The notes: generated by a model not told the origin, from the letters alone. Counted from the stretch's first letter, positions 17,312 through 27,558 are shown. The stretch: 46,951 nt of DNA from an uncultured Saprospiraceae bacterium (GCA_937922815.1 CALAJP010000136.1:1-46951); one strand, 5' to 3'. Made by a program: numbers and translations.

Positions 17312-17350
17312 AAAGCGGAGTCTAAATGATGATAATTTAAACTCCGCTTT
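17312..17350. terminator. Bidirectional terminator between convergent genes
   Basis: AAAGCGGAGT (17312-17321) pairs perfectly with ACTCCGCTTT (17341-17350) around a 19-nt loop. A T-rich run follows on the plus strand and the left flank is A-rich, giving T residues on the minus strand. It serves both the aminotransferase and the GH3 gene. Confidence 0.88.
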
Positions 17351-17355
17351 ATATT

Positions 17356-19593
17356 TTATTTCAAAATGACTTCTTGTCTTAACAAGTCTTTGGAATTTCC
17401 GCCGACCATAATTTCAAAAGTTCCTTTTTCAAAAACGAATTCTCCATCTGGCATATAAAACCCAAGTTCATCTTCGGTTAAAGTAAAAGTAACTTCCTTA
17501 GATTCGTTACCTTCTAAAGAAATTTTATCAAATCCTTTCAACTCTTTGACAGGTCTTGAAATACTTGCCACTTTATCTCTAATATAAAGTTGGACAACCT
17601 CCTCTCCTTTCATTTTTCCTGTATTGGTTACTGTAACAGAAACTTGAATTTGGTTATTGTTAGTTGCATTTGCTTTGAAATTGGAATATTCAAAAGTGGT
17701 ATAACTAAGTCCATATCCAAAAGGATAAAGTGGTTCGTTAGTTTCGTCCGAATAATGAGACCAAAATACCGCCTTTTTAGGTCCGGGTCTTCCTGTAGGT
17801 AAATAGTTATAATAAATAGGTATTTGCCCTACCGAACGAGGAAAAGTCATCGGTAACTTTCCACTTGGGTTATAGTCTCCAAACAACACAGAAGTAATGG
17901 CATGCCCACTTTGTGTTCCTAATTGCCAAGCTTCCACAATCGCAGGGATGTTTTCATCCGCCCAAGGAATAGTTAGTGGTCTACCATTCATTAAAACCAA
18001 AACGATATTAGGGTTAACCGCATAGATTTCTTCTAATAATTCTTGCTGAATACCTGGCAAGCCTAATTGGGCTCTACTTCTTCCTTCTCCACTTTGAAAA
18101 CCATGTTCGCCCAATACCATGATTATTTTCTTAGCTTTTTTCGCAGCTTCAACGGCTGTACCAAAACCGCTTTTGTCTGTATTATTAACCTTTACTTCAT
18201 TGATAAAATTAGTTTCACCAACTACAACATCAGCCCCTTTTTCATAGTCAAAATCAATATTCATTTCTTTTAAACTTTCCAGAACACTAACGGCAGAATT
18301 ATCATCAGACCCAATTCTCCAACTTCCCAAAGGACTATTTTTATCATTTGCCAATGCTCCGACAACCAATATTCCTTCTTCATTTTTAGCTAACGGGAGT
18401 ATGTTTTTTTCATTTTTAAGTAAGACGATTGATTTTTTAGCCATATCTAGAGAAGCTGCGATATGGTCGGGATGGTAAATCATTTCCTTTTCTCTTGCTT
18501 CATTGCAATATTTGAACGGGTCATCAAACAAACCTAGTTCAAATTTTACTTTCAAGATTCTTCGTACTGCATCGTCGACTACTTCTTCTTTTACCTTTCC
18601 ATTTCGTACCGATGCTACTAAATGGTTAACATAAGCATACGATTCCATATCCATATCAGAGCCAGCATTAGCTGACTTAACCGCTACATCTTCTAAATTT
18701 TCAGCAAAACCATGATTTATCATTTCTACCCCTGAACCCCAATCAGAAATCACGAAACCTTGAAAATTCCATTTCTTTTTCAGTATATCTCTTTGTAAAT
18801 ATTTGTTTCCCGTAGCAGGTACACCATTTACAACATTAAATGCATTCATTACTGTTTTTACATCATTTTCGACCGCTGCCTTAAATGGAGGAAATACTAC
18901 ATTATGCAATGTGCTAGAACTAATATCGACCGTATTATAATCTTTCCCTGATTCGGCAAAACCATAGGCAGCAAAATGTTTAGCTGTTGCCGCTATTGTA
19001 TTTGTAGCCGATAAATCATCTCCTTGAAAACCTTTAATTCTCTCCACTCCTATTTTGGTTCCCAAATAAGTGTCTTCACCCGCACCTTCCATGACTCTAC
19101 CCCAACGTGCATCTCTCGAGATATCGACCATAGGTGCAAAAGTCCAATTAATACCTACCGCAGCAGCCTCCGTTGCTGCAATTTCAGCAGATTTACGAAT
19201 AGCCTCTAAATCCCAACTAGCCGCTTCCGCCAAAGGAATAGGAGATAATGTTTTGTGTCCATGAATAATATCAAAACCGAAAATAATAGGAATACCTAGT
19301 CTAGTTTTATTAACGGCAATCTCTTGTATTTTCCTAACATTTTTAACGCCTCTCACATTCAGCATAGATCCTACCCAACCTAATTCTAAATGTTTATATT
19401 TTTTACTAGCCAAGCCGTCTGTCGGAGCAGGTCCCGTTAATTCCCAAAAACCATTATATTGATTCATTTGACCTACTTTTTCTTCTAAGGTCATAATTTT
19501 GATTAATGAATCAACGCGATCGTCTATAGTCTTTTGTGCATTGAGTGTAATCGTACTTAAAATAAGTAGTAAAATAATTGGTGTTGATTTCAT
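17356..19593 (-). CDS. bglX: Secreted glycoside hydrolase family 3 beta-glucosidase
   Basis: 745 residues, close to E. coli BglX in length and order. A signal peptide (1-20, ending LNAQ) sends it to the periplasm. The (beta/alpha)8 domain holds FGFDIIHGHKT (105-115), DISRDARWGRVMEGAGEDTY (157-176) and the KHF motif (205-207). The nucleophile is D284 in VISDWG. The second alpha/beta domain contains the GEHGFQSGEG loop, and a fibronectin-III-like domain closes the protein (about 660-740). It releases glucose from the non-reducing ends of beta-linked oligosaccharides. Upstream and on the same strand lies a Y_Y_Y/LuxR membrane regulator, a class that often controls glycan-use genes; the 170-base gap is long enough for its own promoter, but I see no clear -7 box. 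Confidence 0.95.
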   Translation of the reverse strand: MKSTPIILLLILSTITLNAQKTIDDRVDSLIKIMTLEEKVGQMNQYNGFWELTGPAPTDGLASKKYKHLELGWVGSMLNVRGVKNVRKIQEIAVNKTRLGIPIIFGFDIIHGHKTLSPIPLAEAASWDLEAIRKSAEIAATEAAAVGINWTFAPMVDISRDARWGRVMEGAGEDTYLGTKIGVERIKGFQGDDLSATNTIAATAKHFAAYGFAESGKDYNTVDISSSTLHNVVFPPFKAAVENDVKTVMNAFNVVNGVPATGNKYLQRDILKKKWNFQGFVISDWGSGVEMINHGFAENLEDVAVKSANAGSDMDMESYAYVNHLVASVRNGKVKEEVVDDAVRRILKVKFELGLFDDPFKYCNEAREKEMIYHPDHIAASLDMAKKSIVLLKNEKNILPLAKNEEGILVVGALANDKNSPLGSWRIGSDDNSAVSVLESLKEMNIDFDYEKGADVVVGETNFINEVKVNNTDKSGFGTAVEAAKKAKKIIMVLGEHGFQSGEGRSRAQLGLPGIQQELLEEIYAVNPNIVLVLMNGRPLTIPWADENIPAIVEAWQLGTQSGHAITSVLFGDYNPSGKLPMTFPRSVGQIPIYYNYLPTGRPGPKKAVFWSHYSDETNEPLYPFGYGLSYTTFEYSNFKANATNNNQIQVSVTVTNTGKMKGEEVVQLYIRDKVASISRPVKELKGFDKISLEGNESKEVTFTLTEDELGFYMPDGEFVFEKGTFEIMVGGNSKDLLRQEVILK

Positions 19594-19763
19594 ATGTTTT
19601 AAAAGTTTATTAAAAAATTAAATACACATAAATCTAACTACTCAAAATTGAAATATACAAAATATCACCCCTACAAAAAGCATACAATAATATTTAACAA
19701 TAAATAACTGTATAACAGAATTATACATATATAATAACCAAGCCTTGTAGAGCTATTGTAGAG

Positions 19764-22544
19764 TTAAATATTTAAAATAAAATCGGTTAAAGAGTCTCCT
19801 TTCTCGAGATTTATTTTTTTTCTGAGTCGATATCTTTTAATTTCTACACTTTTAGGAGATATATTTAATAGAGATGCGATTTCCTTTGAGGTAAGATTAA
19901 GTCTCAAGTAGGCACAGACTTTTAAATCATTTGAAGTAAGTTGAGGAAATAGCGATTTTAGTTTTTTGAAAAATTCTTTATCTACATTTCTAAATGCTTT
20001 TTCAAATAATTCCCAATCATCATTACTCCCCAAATAGTCATCTATAGATTTCACCATGTCTTTTACATTATCTTTGGCATTAGCAGCTTTCCAGTCCGAA
20101 AGTTTATTTTTAATATCACTCAAGAAGTTGTTTCTTTTGAGTAATAACATCGTAGAAATTGCCAATTCTTTTTCTTTACTCTTTATATCCGCATTTAGTT
20201 TTTCGTTACGAATTTGAATTTTTAATTTCTCTTGTTGGAGTTTTTCGTAAGCTATCTTTTTATTGTTCTCCTCTATTAATTTCTGTTCTTTGAGTAAATA
20301 TTTGCGTTTGTTCGTTTTATAAATCCAATAAAGAATCGATAAAAATAAAATTAGGTAACACAAAATAGCTAAGGCAGATTTATAGAACGGTGTTGCAATA
20401 CTAAAAGCAATCTGTTTCTTTGTTTCAGGTTCATTTTTTATTGTACTCGAATAATGAAAAATATAATCTCCAGGAGCGAGATTTTCGAAAACAATTTGAT
20501 GATCTTTACCTAAATTTTGCCAACCTTCATGATAACCTTCTAATTGGTATTGGATGTGATGATTTAATAAAAAATTGTAGTTAGGTGTTTTAAATTCAAA
20601 TTGTATTTTTCGAAAAGAGTCATAAGAGAAATTTTCATTATCAATCAATTTCTGTTTTTTCTCTCCATCTATGGAGTACCCTGTACAAAAAACAGTAGTA
20701 TTAACCTCGTGCTCAAATTTATCTAAATCGACAATAGTATATCCATGAACATTTCCAATTAAGTATTTTTCAGCCTCCAAATGAAGAATATTTTCGTATC
20801 CATTCATCCATTCCCAACCCAATTCGATAGATTCTACCAATGGTGTTTCATTAAATGAATTTTTTATTAGTCTATTGATTTTTTTATCGGTAAAACTCCA
20901 TAGCGATTGGTTCGCTTCTATTAAGCGAAACGAACTTGATTGGGTTTTGAAAAGCTGATTCTTTTTTTCGCTCATTACAAAAGAGTCCACTTGAGGTTTA
21001 TATTCATATACTTTTTGATTATTGGCATACAAAACCGTATTATCAAACACAATTAGCGACGAATGTATACCCGTTTCTATCATTGGTGAAGTGTATCTTT
21101 TTTGATGAAGAACATTTCTGAATTTATCGTCTAACTTCAATTTAAAAACACCTAATTGTTCGTTAGAAACCCATATATTATCTTCAAAAAAAGAAATAAA
21201 TTTACTCGAAATATCAAAGCCCTTAACCTTATGGCTATACTTCCAACCCGAACTCCCTTTTTCTAAAATATGGAGACCTTGATAGTTCCCTTGGAGAATC
21301 AGGTTTGGGCTTAACGGAACGAAATCCCATGTTCCTAGTTCTCCTGATATTTTGTTTAGTTTTCCATTAGAATAGATATATGTTCCTGTATCATGTCCAC
21401 AAAATAATAGTCCATCTATTTGTTTCAAAGACCATACTTGACCTTTACTATTTTTTATCAGCTCAAACTCATCGTTACTTTTGTATTTTTTCTTGAACAA
21501 CCCTTGGTTCGTACCTAAGTATAAGTCATTTTCATAAACAATAGAAGAATAAACAGTTCCCAAAACACCATGAATATTTCGATATACTTTTATCGGCGAA
21601 TTTAAATTAATGAGATTGATTCCATAATCAGAACCTACCCATAAATTCTCAAATTTATCCTCATAAATAGAAAGAACAGTATTATTGCTCAGTCCATTAA
21701 ATTTATTAAATTGGGTAATAACTTCTCCTTTGAGGCTCATCAGAATTAACCCATCTGAAATCGTTCCTAATGCAATTCGATTATTGGAAAGAGCTTGAAC
21801 GCAATAAATACCATCAAAAATTGATGCAAATCGAATATTTCTCCATTCTTTGAGTTGGTTAGCTTCAACCTCAAAAATCCCTTTGTTTCTTGAAAATAAG
21901 ACTATATTGTTCTCAATTTCTAAGATTTCACTTACCAAAAAAGAAACATTTTCGCTAAAAGAAGACTTAGTAAACGACCTGTTTTCGTATTTCCAAATCG
22001 AATAATCCTCTAATTGAACAAATACGAACCCATTTACTAAAAAACTCTTTAAGATAGAACTTTCAGGTTTTGCAAATACAATTTTATTTTCATTAATATT
22101 ATAAATATAAATTCCTTTGGAAGATGTAAAAACAATCAAACCTCCAACTTGATGTATATTCCAAAACTGTTCGTTTATGTCTATCTCATTTTCGAGCAGG
22201 GTGTTTAACGATTGATAGCCTGTCAATTCATTATCTTCTTGTTTCCAAAAACCAAGTTCTCCTTGACCACCAACAAAAACTTTTTTATCGTAGCATAATA
22301 CGGAACGAATAATAGACTGAGTGGGTGCTTCGTTGCGGTTCCAACTACTTCCATTGTATGAAATTAGTCCGCCGTTATTGGCAAAATAGATAAAGTTATT
22401 TTCATCTTCACTAATTGCCCAATTTTGATTTTCGCCCCTATACTCGTTCGGCAAGAAGGAATGAATAGGTAAGTTTTCAGTGTATTGGCTGTACGCATAT
22501 TGATACGCAAAGAAAATAAGAATGGTTATGAACGAATATTTCAA
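19764..22544 (-). CDS. Membrane-anchored regulator: beta-propeller sensor, Y_Y_Y domain and LuxR-type HTH
   Basis: 926 residues. After a signal sequence (1-19, ending YAYSQ) come repeats of the two-component-propeller type (for example GLSNNTVLSIYEDKFENLWVG), forming periplasmic beta-propellers up to about 640. A Y_Y_Y-like domain (about 655-715, YQLEGYHEGWQNLGKDH) and one membrane helix (about 722-742) follow. Then come a cytoplasmic coiled coil (about 743-800) and a C-terminal LuxR/GerE-like HTH (about 865-926: LTSNDLKVCAYLRLNLTSKE, then IASLLNISPKSVEIKRYRLR). There is no histidine kinase or receiver domain, so this is a one-component, membrane-bound DNA-binding sensor, like many PUL-associated regulators of Bacteroidota. 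Its neighbours suggest control of bglX (downstream), the iron operon (upstream, 55 bases) or both. Confidence 0.9.
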   Translation of the reverse strand: MKYSFITILIFFAYQYAYSQYTENLPIHSFLPNEYRGENQNWAISEDENNFIYFANNGGLISYNGSSWNRNEAPTQSIIRSVLCYDKKVFVGGQGELGFWKQEDNELTGYQSLNTLLENEIDINEQFWNIHQVGGLIVFTSSKGIYIYNINENKIVFAKPESSILKSFLVNGFVFVQLEDYSIWKYENRSFTKSSFSENVSFLVSEILEIENNIVLFSRNKGIFEVEANQLKEWRNIRFASIFDGIYCVQALSNNRIALGTISDGLILMSLKGEVITQFNKFNGLSNNTVLSIYEDKFENLWVGSDYGINLINLNSPIKVYRNIHGVLGTVYSSIVYENDLYLGTNQGLFKKKYKSNDEFELIKNSKGQVWSLKQIDGLLFCGHDTGTYIYSNGKLNKISGELGTWDFVPLSPNLILQGNYQGLHILEKGSSGWKYSHKVKGFDISSKFISFFEDNIWVSNEQLGVFKLKLDDKFRNVLHQKRYTSPMIETGIHSSLIVFDNTVLYANNQKVYEYKPQVDSFVMSEKKNQLFKTQSSSFRLIEANQSLWSFTDKKINRLIKNSFNETPLVESIELGWEWMNGYENILHLEAEKYLIGNVHGYTIVDLDKFEHEVNTTVFCTGYSIDGEKKQKLIDNENFSYDSFRKIQFEFKTPNYNFLLNHHIQYQLEGYHEGWQNLGKDHQIVFENLAPGDYIFHYSSTIKNEPETKKQIAFSIATPFYKSALAILCYLILFLSILYWIYKTNKRKYLLKEQKLIEENNKKIAYEKLQQEKLKIQIRNEKLNADIKSKEKELAISTMLLLKRNNFLSDIKNKLSDWKAANAKDNVKDMVKSIDDYLGSNDDWELFEKAFRNVDKEFFKKLKSLFPQLTSNDLKVCAYLRLNLTSKEIASLLNISPKSVEIKRYRLRKKINLEKGDSLTDFILNI

Positions 22545-22599
22545 TTATTTTTTAGCGAAAATTAACTAAATAATTCAATAATTCATACATCTTGAAGCA

Positions 22600-25026
22600 C
22601 TATTTTTTCTTTGCGAGCCATTCGTATCGAAATCCCACATAAAAAGAACGAGCATCCGCAGGAATGATTCCTGGGCCAGGGTAAGCCGTTGCTCTACGTG
22701 TAAAATAACTTTCATTGGTTAAATTATTTACGCCCCCAAATAGTCGAAATGCTTTCCAAGTGTAACTAAGCGATAAATCATGTACCGTAAAGGCAGGAAT
22801 AATTCCTCGGGTCGCATCTGCTACTTGAATAGCATTTGTTGCATCGGTAAACTGATCTCCTGTATGCGAAATTTGATAACTAAATTTAAAATTGTCAATA
22901 GCTGCTTTAGCTCCTACTTTTATCGTTTGAGAAGGAATTAACTCTACTTTTTTACCCAATACACTACTGCTTCCTGAAGTATATTCTCCATCAATAATAC
23001 TCAAATTCGCAAAGGGTGTAAATTTGATATTAGGGTATTTTTCTTTCCAAAGGGAATGAATATCCGCCTCTAAATAAGATTCGACACCTAATATTCTTGC
23101 ATTACCTATATTGGTACGATAAGCAACAGCTTTTTCAATTACGGCAGGGTCTGGAACGATAATTTCAGTCAATCCAATTCTATCATTATATTTTAACAAA
23201 AATATGCTAGCATCAAAACGGAACATTTCCAAAGCATCCCCTCTTATTCCTAGATCCAGATTAAAACCACTTTCGTCATTTAACAACGTATCTACTAATA
23301 AATTGGGGTTTGCTACTGCCAAGTCCGTAAAATTAATAGAGCGGTAGTTCTGTGATGCATTGGTATATATTTCAATCGTTGGATTTATTTTATAACTGAT
23401 TCCTAGACCTCCCAATACGATGGAACGGTTACTCGATTTACTATCTTCTATTCTTTGATCTAACAGAACTTCAGTCCCCGAAATGACACGGTTTTTGAAA
23501 TATCCATCTGAATTGGTGCTAATGAATTCGTAACGAACACCCGGTGTAATAATCAATTTATCTTTGAAATTGAATAAATGTTCAATGAAAAAAGAGCGAT
23601 TTTCCGAAGGGAATTCATACGAAAAACGTTCCAAATCGCGAGGGTTATTAAATGTAAAATCAGCATCATCGCCATCACTCGCCAACCCTTGTTTGCTTTC
23701 TGAAAAACCTCTATAATATCTTATTCCCGCCAAAAGGACTGTTTTTGTATTGCCTAACTGATATCGATGAATAAAACGAGTTTCGTTCCCCCAGTTCAAA
23801 TAAGTTCCTTCTAACAAATCTCTTTCTCTCAAGGGGTCGGGTCTGTTGATAGGCCCCAACTCTCCCAACGAAGAACGTTCTGCATCTAAAACAAAAAACT
23901 TAGTTTGAATTTTCGTTTTATTAGAAAAAGAATACGAGGCATTTAATGATGCTAAATTCCAAATTACTTTAAACCAATTTCTCGCTCTTTTTGATTGAGT
24001 AGGATCTTGGTTAAATTCGAAATCAACTAAACCACCTGGCTGTTTAGCCAAATAATCCATATGTGTGAAATCAATTCCAATTTTTAGTTTTTCGGTAGCT
24101 TGATGTTCTAATCGTGCGTAGGCTGTATTCTGAAAAAAGTTAGTATTAGGTCGCCAGCCATCAGCTTGTTTTCGTTGATAAAAAGCATAGTAATTTATTT
24201 TTTTTGTTGCCCCTCCTACTGAATTGAATGAATTTACCAATCCAAATGAACCTACGGTATTTTCAGTCAAAACATGGAGCGGAGTATTCGTATTTCCTTT
24301 TTTTAATTCAAAATCTAATAAACCGCCAAATTGGGGTCCATATTGCAATGATGCTGCTCCTCTTACAATTTTTATTCTTTTGATTGCCGCAGCAGGAGGT
24401 GTATAATACGATTCTGGATAGCCTAATGCATCGGCACTGATGTCATAGCCATTTTGACGAGTATTAAAGTTAGACGTACGGTTTGGGTCCAATCCTCTAG
24501 CTCCGATACTGAGTTGGAGTCCTCCTCCGTCGTTTTCTTGAATATTTAGCCCAGCTATCGAATTATATAATTGTCTTGCATTATTAGTTGCAGTATTAAC
24601 TATCAATTTTGAAACATCAATTACTTCGCTTTTTTTACCTGCATATATTGCGGTTCCTTCTATATTGTTTAATTTTCGATAAGTAACATCTTCATTGGTT
24701 TGTTCTACTTCGATTTCAGTCAGATTAATAGACAACAATTCTAAATTAAATTCATATTTATTTTTCGCTGGATATAGCGTTTCGTTTTGTGTTTCGTAGC
24801 CGTCTTTTAATAAAATTATATCTAAAGAATCTTTAATAAAAATACTAAATTCTAATATGCCTTTTTTATTAGTTACTCCTATTTCATTCCCATCAAAACT
24901 ATAGATTTCAACTTTTGGAATAGCTTTGTTTTTATCATCAATAATAGCAATTGATATTTCATTCTGAGCTAATAAATTGGCTGCAAAAAGAATAAAAAAT
25001 ATAAATCCTAAAAGTAATTTTCTCAT
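22600..25026 (-). CDS. FecA-like TonB-dependent outer-membrane receptor
   Basis: 808 residues. A signal peptide (1-21, ending LLAQ) is followed by a carboxypeptidase-regulatory-like domain (about 22-95). The plug domain (about 125-240) contains LYNSIAGLNIQENDGGGLQLSIGARG and IKRIKIVRGAASLQYGPQFGG, close to Fe(III)-dicitrate receptors such as FecA. The rest is a 22-strand beta-barrel ending FYVGFRYEW, then a short basic AKKK tail. It stops 55 bases before the regulator gene and starts 6 bases after the carboxylase-like gene, so it is co-transcribed with DUF4856, imelysin and the HTTM protein. That context supports iron or another metal chelate as the substrate. Confidence 0.93.
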   Translation of the reverse strand: MRKLLLGFIFFILFAANLLAQNEISIAIIDDKNKAIPKVEIYSFDGNEIGVTNKKGILEFSIFIKDSLDIILLKDGYETQNETLYPAKNKYEFNLELLSINLTEIEVEQTNEDVTYRKLNNIEGTAIYAGKKSEVIDVSKLIVNTATNNARQLYNSIAGLNIQENDGGGLQLSIGARGLDPNRTSNFNTRQNGYDISADALGYPESYYTPPAAAIKRIKIVRGAASLQYGPQFGGLLDFELKKGNTNTPLHVLTENTVGSFGLVNSFNSVGGATKKINYYAFYQRKQADGWRPNTNFFQNTAYARLEHQATEKLKIGIDFTHMDYLAKQPGGLVDFEFNQDPTQSKRARNWFKVIWNLASLNASYSFSNKTKIQTKFFVLDAERSSLGELGPINRPDPLRERDLLEGTYLNWGNETRFIHRYQLGNTKTVLLAGIRYYRGFSESKQGLASDGDDADFTFNNPRDLERFSYEFPSENRSFFIEHLFNFKDKLIITPGVRYEFISTNSDGYFKNRVISGTEVLLDQRIEDSKSSNRSIVLGGLGISYKINPTIEIYTNASQNYRSINFTDLAVANPNLLVDTLLNDESGFNLDLGIRGDALEMFRFDASIFLLKYNDRIGLTEIIVPDPAVIEKAVAYRTNIGNARILGVESYLEADIHSLWKEKYPNIKFTPFANLSIIDGEYTSGSSSVLGKKVELIPSQTIKVGAKAAIDNFKFSYQISHTGDQFTDATNAIQVADATRGIIPAFTVHDLSLSYTWKAFRLFGGVNNLTNESYFTRRATAYPGPGIIPADARSFYVGFRYEWLAKKK

Positions 25027-25032
25027 ATCAAT

Positions 25033-26364
25033 TTAATAATTTTGAATAGGGAGCACCCATTTCTTAGGCAAAAAATCATCATTTATGCTATTCAAATCTA
25101 CAGCTACATCAATAAAACGTTCGCTGACTCGTCCGTTCAACGCTACATGCGATTCTACATAAACTTTTGCATTTCTAAAGCCATGTTTATTTTCGTATTC
25201 TTTGGTGATTATTTTGGCAAATTGGAGTATAAAATCAGGTTGAATAGACATTTGTTTTTCTTGAAATTCAGTCAAAAAACTCTGATTTAAAATTTCTTGT
25301 TGGCGATTACTCTCACCATCTTTGATGATAAACCTTGCATAGCCAATTTTTTCGACTAACATCACCCTCCACGAGAAACGATAGCCTTCTTCTGCCCATA
25401 ACACATTCGAAGAATATAGAAAATGCCTAAGTGGCACAAAGAAATGAAAAACTATGAAAAGAGTAAATAGTAAAACGCCTATTTTTGGTAAAAAAACGGT
25501 TTTCTTTTTTTCTTGCTGGATAATAAGAGTCGTTTTTTTGAATAGAAAGCCATAATCCTTTTCATTAAAAAAGATAAGCGTCGACATAATCATAATAATA
25601 GGGAACATTCCAATATTAAACAACATGCCTGTCAAAGTATGAAAAACGATAACCATCAGATAAGCAAACCATTTTGTTCTTCTAAAACATAACAAAAATC
25701 CAATGCTTAAATCATATAAACATCCAAACCAACTAAAAATATAGGCAACAATAGGAAATTGGAAAAAGTATCCCAGTACGGGAATAGAAGTACGTTCGGG
25801 TAGCCAGATTTTGAGGGGCATTGCGTTTAACAACCAATCTGAATTGACTTTGGCTAAACCCGCATAAAAATAGACAACTACCAATAAAACCTTTATCGTC
25901 CAAATATATCCGTTAGAAACCAAAGAAGCAGATTCTATTTTTCGCCATTTTATATCTAAACTCCAAAAACGATGGGCTGGTAAAAAAATTAATATTAACG
26001 CCAACCAAGCTACCAAATAATAATGATTCAAATAGTTGGTCGCATCCATTAGTTCAATATAACTAAAAGTACAGAAAAATAGTATCGCAAAAAAACGGTA
26101 AAATAGTCCAGCACTAATTCCCAAAGCAGAAATAGCAGCAATTAAAAAGAGTAAATATACGCCCATTTCGTTGGGTACTTTTACCCATTCAAAACCATAG
26201 AATTTAAAAAAATGAGTCGGTACGATGTATAATTTTTCTACCCAGCCTTCTGCGTACATTCTCACTAGCCCAACAAACATCATTAGGCCATATAATATAC
26301 GAAAAATAGCCAGTGGCAAAATAGACACTGGCTTTTGAAGCTCTTGATAGATTGTATTTATCAT
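25033..26364 (-). CDS. Vitamin K-dependent gamma-glutamyl carboxylase homologue (HTTM protein)
   Basis: 443 residues with several membrane helices up to about 310 and a soluble C-terminal part. The similarity to gamma-glutamyl carboxylase covers the whole length. ATNYLNHYYL (108-117) has H114 where the human enzyme has His160. YFYAGLAKVNSDWL (165-178) has K172 at the position of catalytic Lys218. FHTLTGMLFNIGMF (241-254) matches the next conserved segment. In the C-terminal part, YRFSWRVML (328-336), ILQFAKII (379-386), VALNGRVSERFIDVAVDL (407-424) and KKWVLP (434-439) follow the same order as the vertebrate protein. The enzyme adds CO2 to protein Glu, powered by quinol epoxidation; the bacterial quinone would be menaquinone. 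Whether this homologue is active is unknown. It lies 3 bases after the imelysin gene and 6 before the receptor gene. Confidence 0.88.
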   Translation of the reverse strand: MINTIYQELQKPVSILPLAIFRILYGLMMFVGLVRMYAEGWVEKLYIVPTHFFKFYGFEWVKVPNEMGVYLLFLIAAISALGISAGLFYRFFAILFFCTFSYIELMDATNYLNHYYLVAWLALILIFLPAHRFWSLDIKWRKIESASLVSNGYIWTIKVLLVVVYFYAGLAKVNSDWLLNAMPLKIWLPERTSIPVLGYFFQFPIVAYIFSWFGCLYDLSIGFLLCFRRTKWFAYLMVIVFHTLTGMLFNIGMFPIIMIMSTLIFFNEKDYGFLFKKTTLIIQQEKKKTVFLPKIGVLLFTLFIVFHFFVPLRHFLYSSNVLWAEEGYRFSWRVMLVEKIGYARFIIKDGESNRQQEILNQSFLTEFQEKQMSIQPDFILQFAKIITKEYENKHGFRNAKVYVESHVALNGRVSERFIDVAVDLNSINDDFLPKKWVLPIQNY

Positions 26365-26367
26365 ATT

Positions 26368-27483
26368 CTAATCTGAATCACTAGGATTGTCCACATAAGT
26401 TATTGCGATACATAAAACCGATGGCATATCAGTTTTTAAGTTTACTAGATTTTTCACCGTTTCATTATATGCTGCCACTACAACAGATGAATTTTCTTTT
26501 ATTTGATTGGCAATATCATTATCCAAATTATTAATTGCAGCAATAGCCGTAGCATAGCCTTCTTGAATTTCTAAAGTAAGTGGTTGTCCGTTTTTTGTCT
26601 TAGCACTTGTGGTTACTAAATCATCTAGGCCTTCGTTAAAGAACGCTAAACTAGATTCAATAGATGTGCTCAATAATTCTTTAGAAATTCCTGCATGGAA
26701 GCCTTCCAACCTATCAGGGTACGTAAAGCCAAGTGTTAAAACGCCTGAAGGAATACCCAATTTTTCCCTTTTAATCAGTTCATAGTTTTTATTGATACTA
26801 TTCACTAATTGGCTAAATGAGGACCCTGCTCCATTACCCGTGTTATTTTTAAAATCGGTATCATACCCATTTACGAACCAAGCCTGATGCGTGGCTTGTA
26901 CTTTGTTTTGAATATCTTCGATAACAGCACTCAAATAAGCACTAGCATTATCATTCTCTAATGCAATAAGTGTTTCAGCAGTTGTTTTTTCGAATAATAA
27001 TTTATCCAAAACAGCAAAACCTAAATCATAATCATTTGGGTTCGTAATATCAATATTTCCAGTGTTCAATTGGTCGTTATAAGCGACAGTATCTAATGGA
27101 AAATTATTAATAGAAACCAAAAAAGAAGTTTCCGCAGGACCAAAATCGTGATGAGCCGCCTTTTGGTAACTCAACCAAAGTGCTGTAACCGCAGTCTTTA
27201 ATGCAGTTAAGTTTTCCTCGTTTTTATCAGTTATAAATGAAGTATGTGTAGTTACTAATTGTGTTGATTTTGCCTCTAAATCTGCATAGTTCGGTTTGAT
27301 TACATTATCCGCATAATTGGTCAAAACATCAGGCAAAATCGCAGAAAAATCGCAATCGTCTACCACTTCCCCACCCCCTGCATCGGGAGTATTTGTATTA
27401 TTCGTATCATCACTACCACAAGAAATTAGGGTTGCTAAAAACAAAAAACTAAAAATTCTATTAAAATAATTCATATTCATCAA
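26368..27483 (-). CDS. Imelysin-family (M75/EfeM-type) lipoprotein
   Basis: 371 residues. The signal peptide ends in a lipobox (LISC, C22), so it is lipid-anchored in the periplasm or at the surface; an Asp/Asn/Gly-rich linker follows. The helical imelysin fold is indicated by LWLSYQKAAHHDFGPAETSF (102-121) and the second repeat around EGFHAGISKELLSTSIESSL. The family's GxHxxE motif is replaced by GFAVLD (155-160), a form with Ala and Asp that many Bacteroidota members may share. Imelysin proteins are iron-regulated and linked to iron uptake; protease activity is doubtful. It lies 75 bases after the DUF4856 gene and 3 bases before the carboxylase-like gene. Confidence 0.9.
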   Translation of the reverse strand: MMNMNYFNRIFSFLFLATLISCGSDDTNNTNTPDAGGGEVVDDCDFSAILPDVLTNYADNVIKPNYADLEAKSTQLVTTHTSFITDKNEENLTALKTAVTALWLSYQKAAHHDFGPAETSFLVSINNFPLDTVAYNDQLNTGNIDITNPNDYDLGFAVLDKLLFEKTTAETLIALENDNASAYLSAVIEDIQNKVQATHQAWFVNGYDTDFKNNTGNGAGSSFSQLVNSINKNYELIKREKLGIPSGVLTLGFTYPDRLEGFHAGISKELLSTSIESSLAFFNEGLDDLVTTSAKTKNGQPLTLEIQEGYATAIAAINNLDNDIANQIKENSSVVVAAYNETVKNLVNLKTDMPSVLCIAITYVDNPSDSD

Positions 27484-27558
27484 ACATTTATAATCCTCAA
27501 AAAGAGTAGTCGGAACAATCCAACTACTCTATATAACTTAACATTTTAGATATATCTA

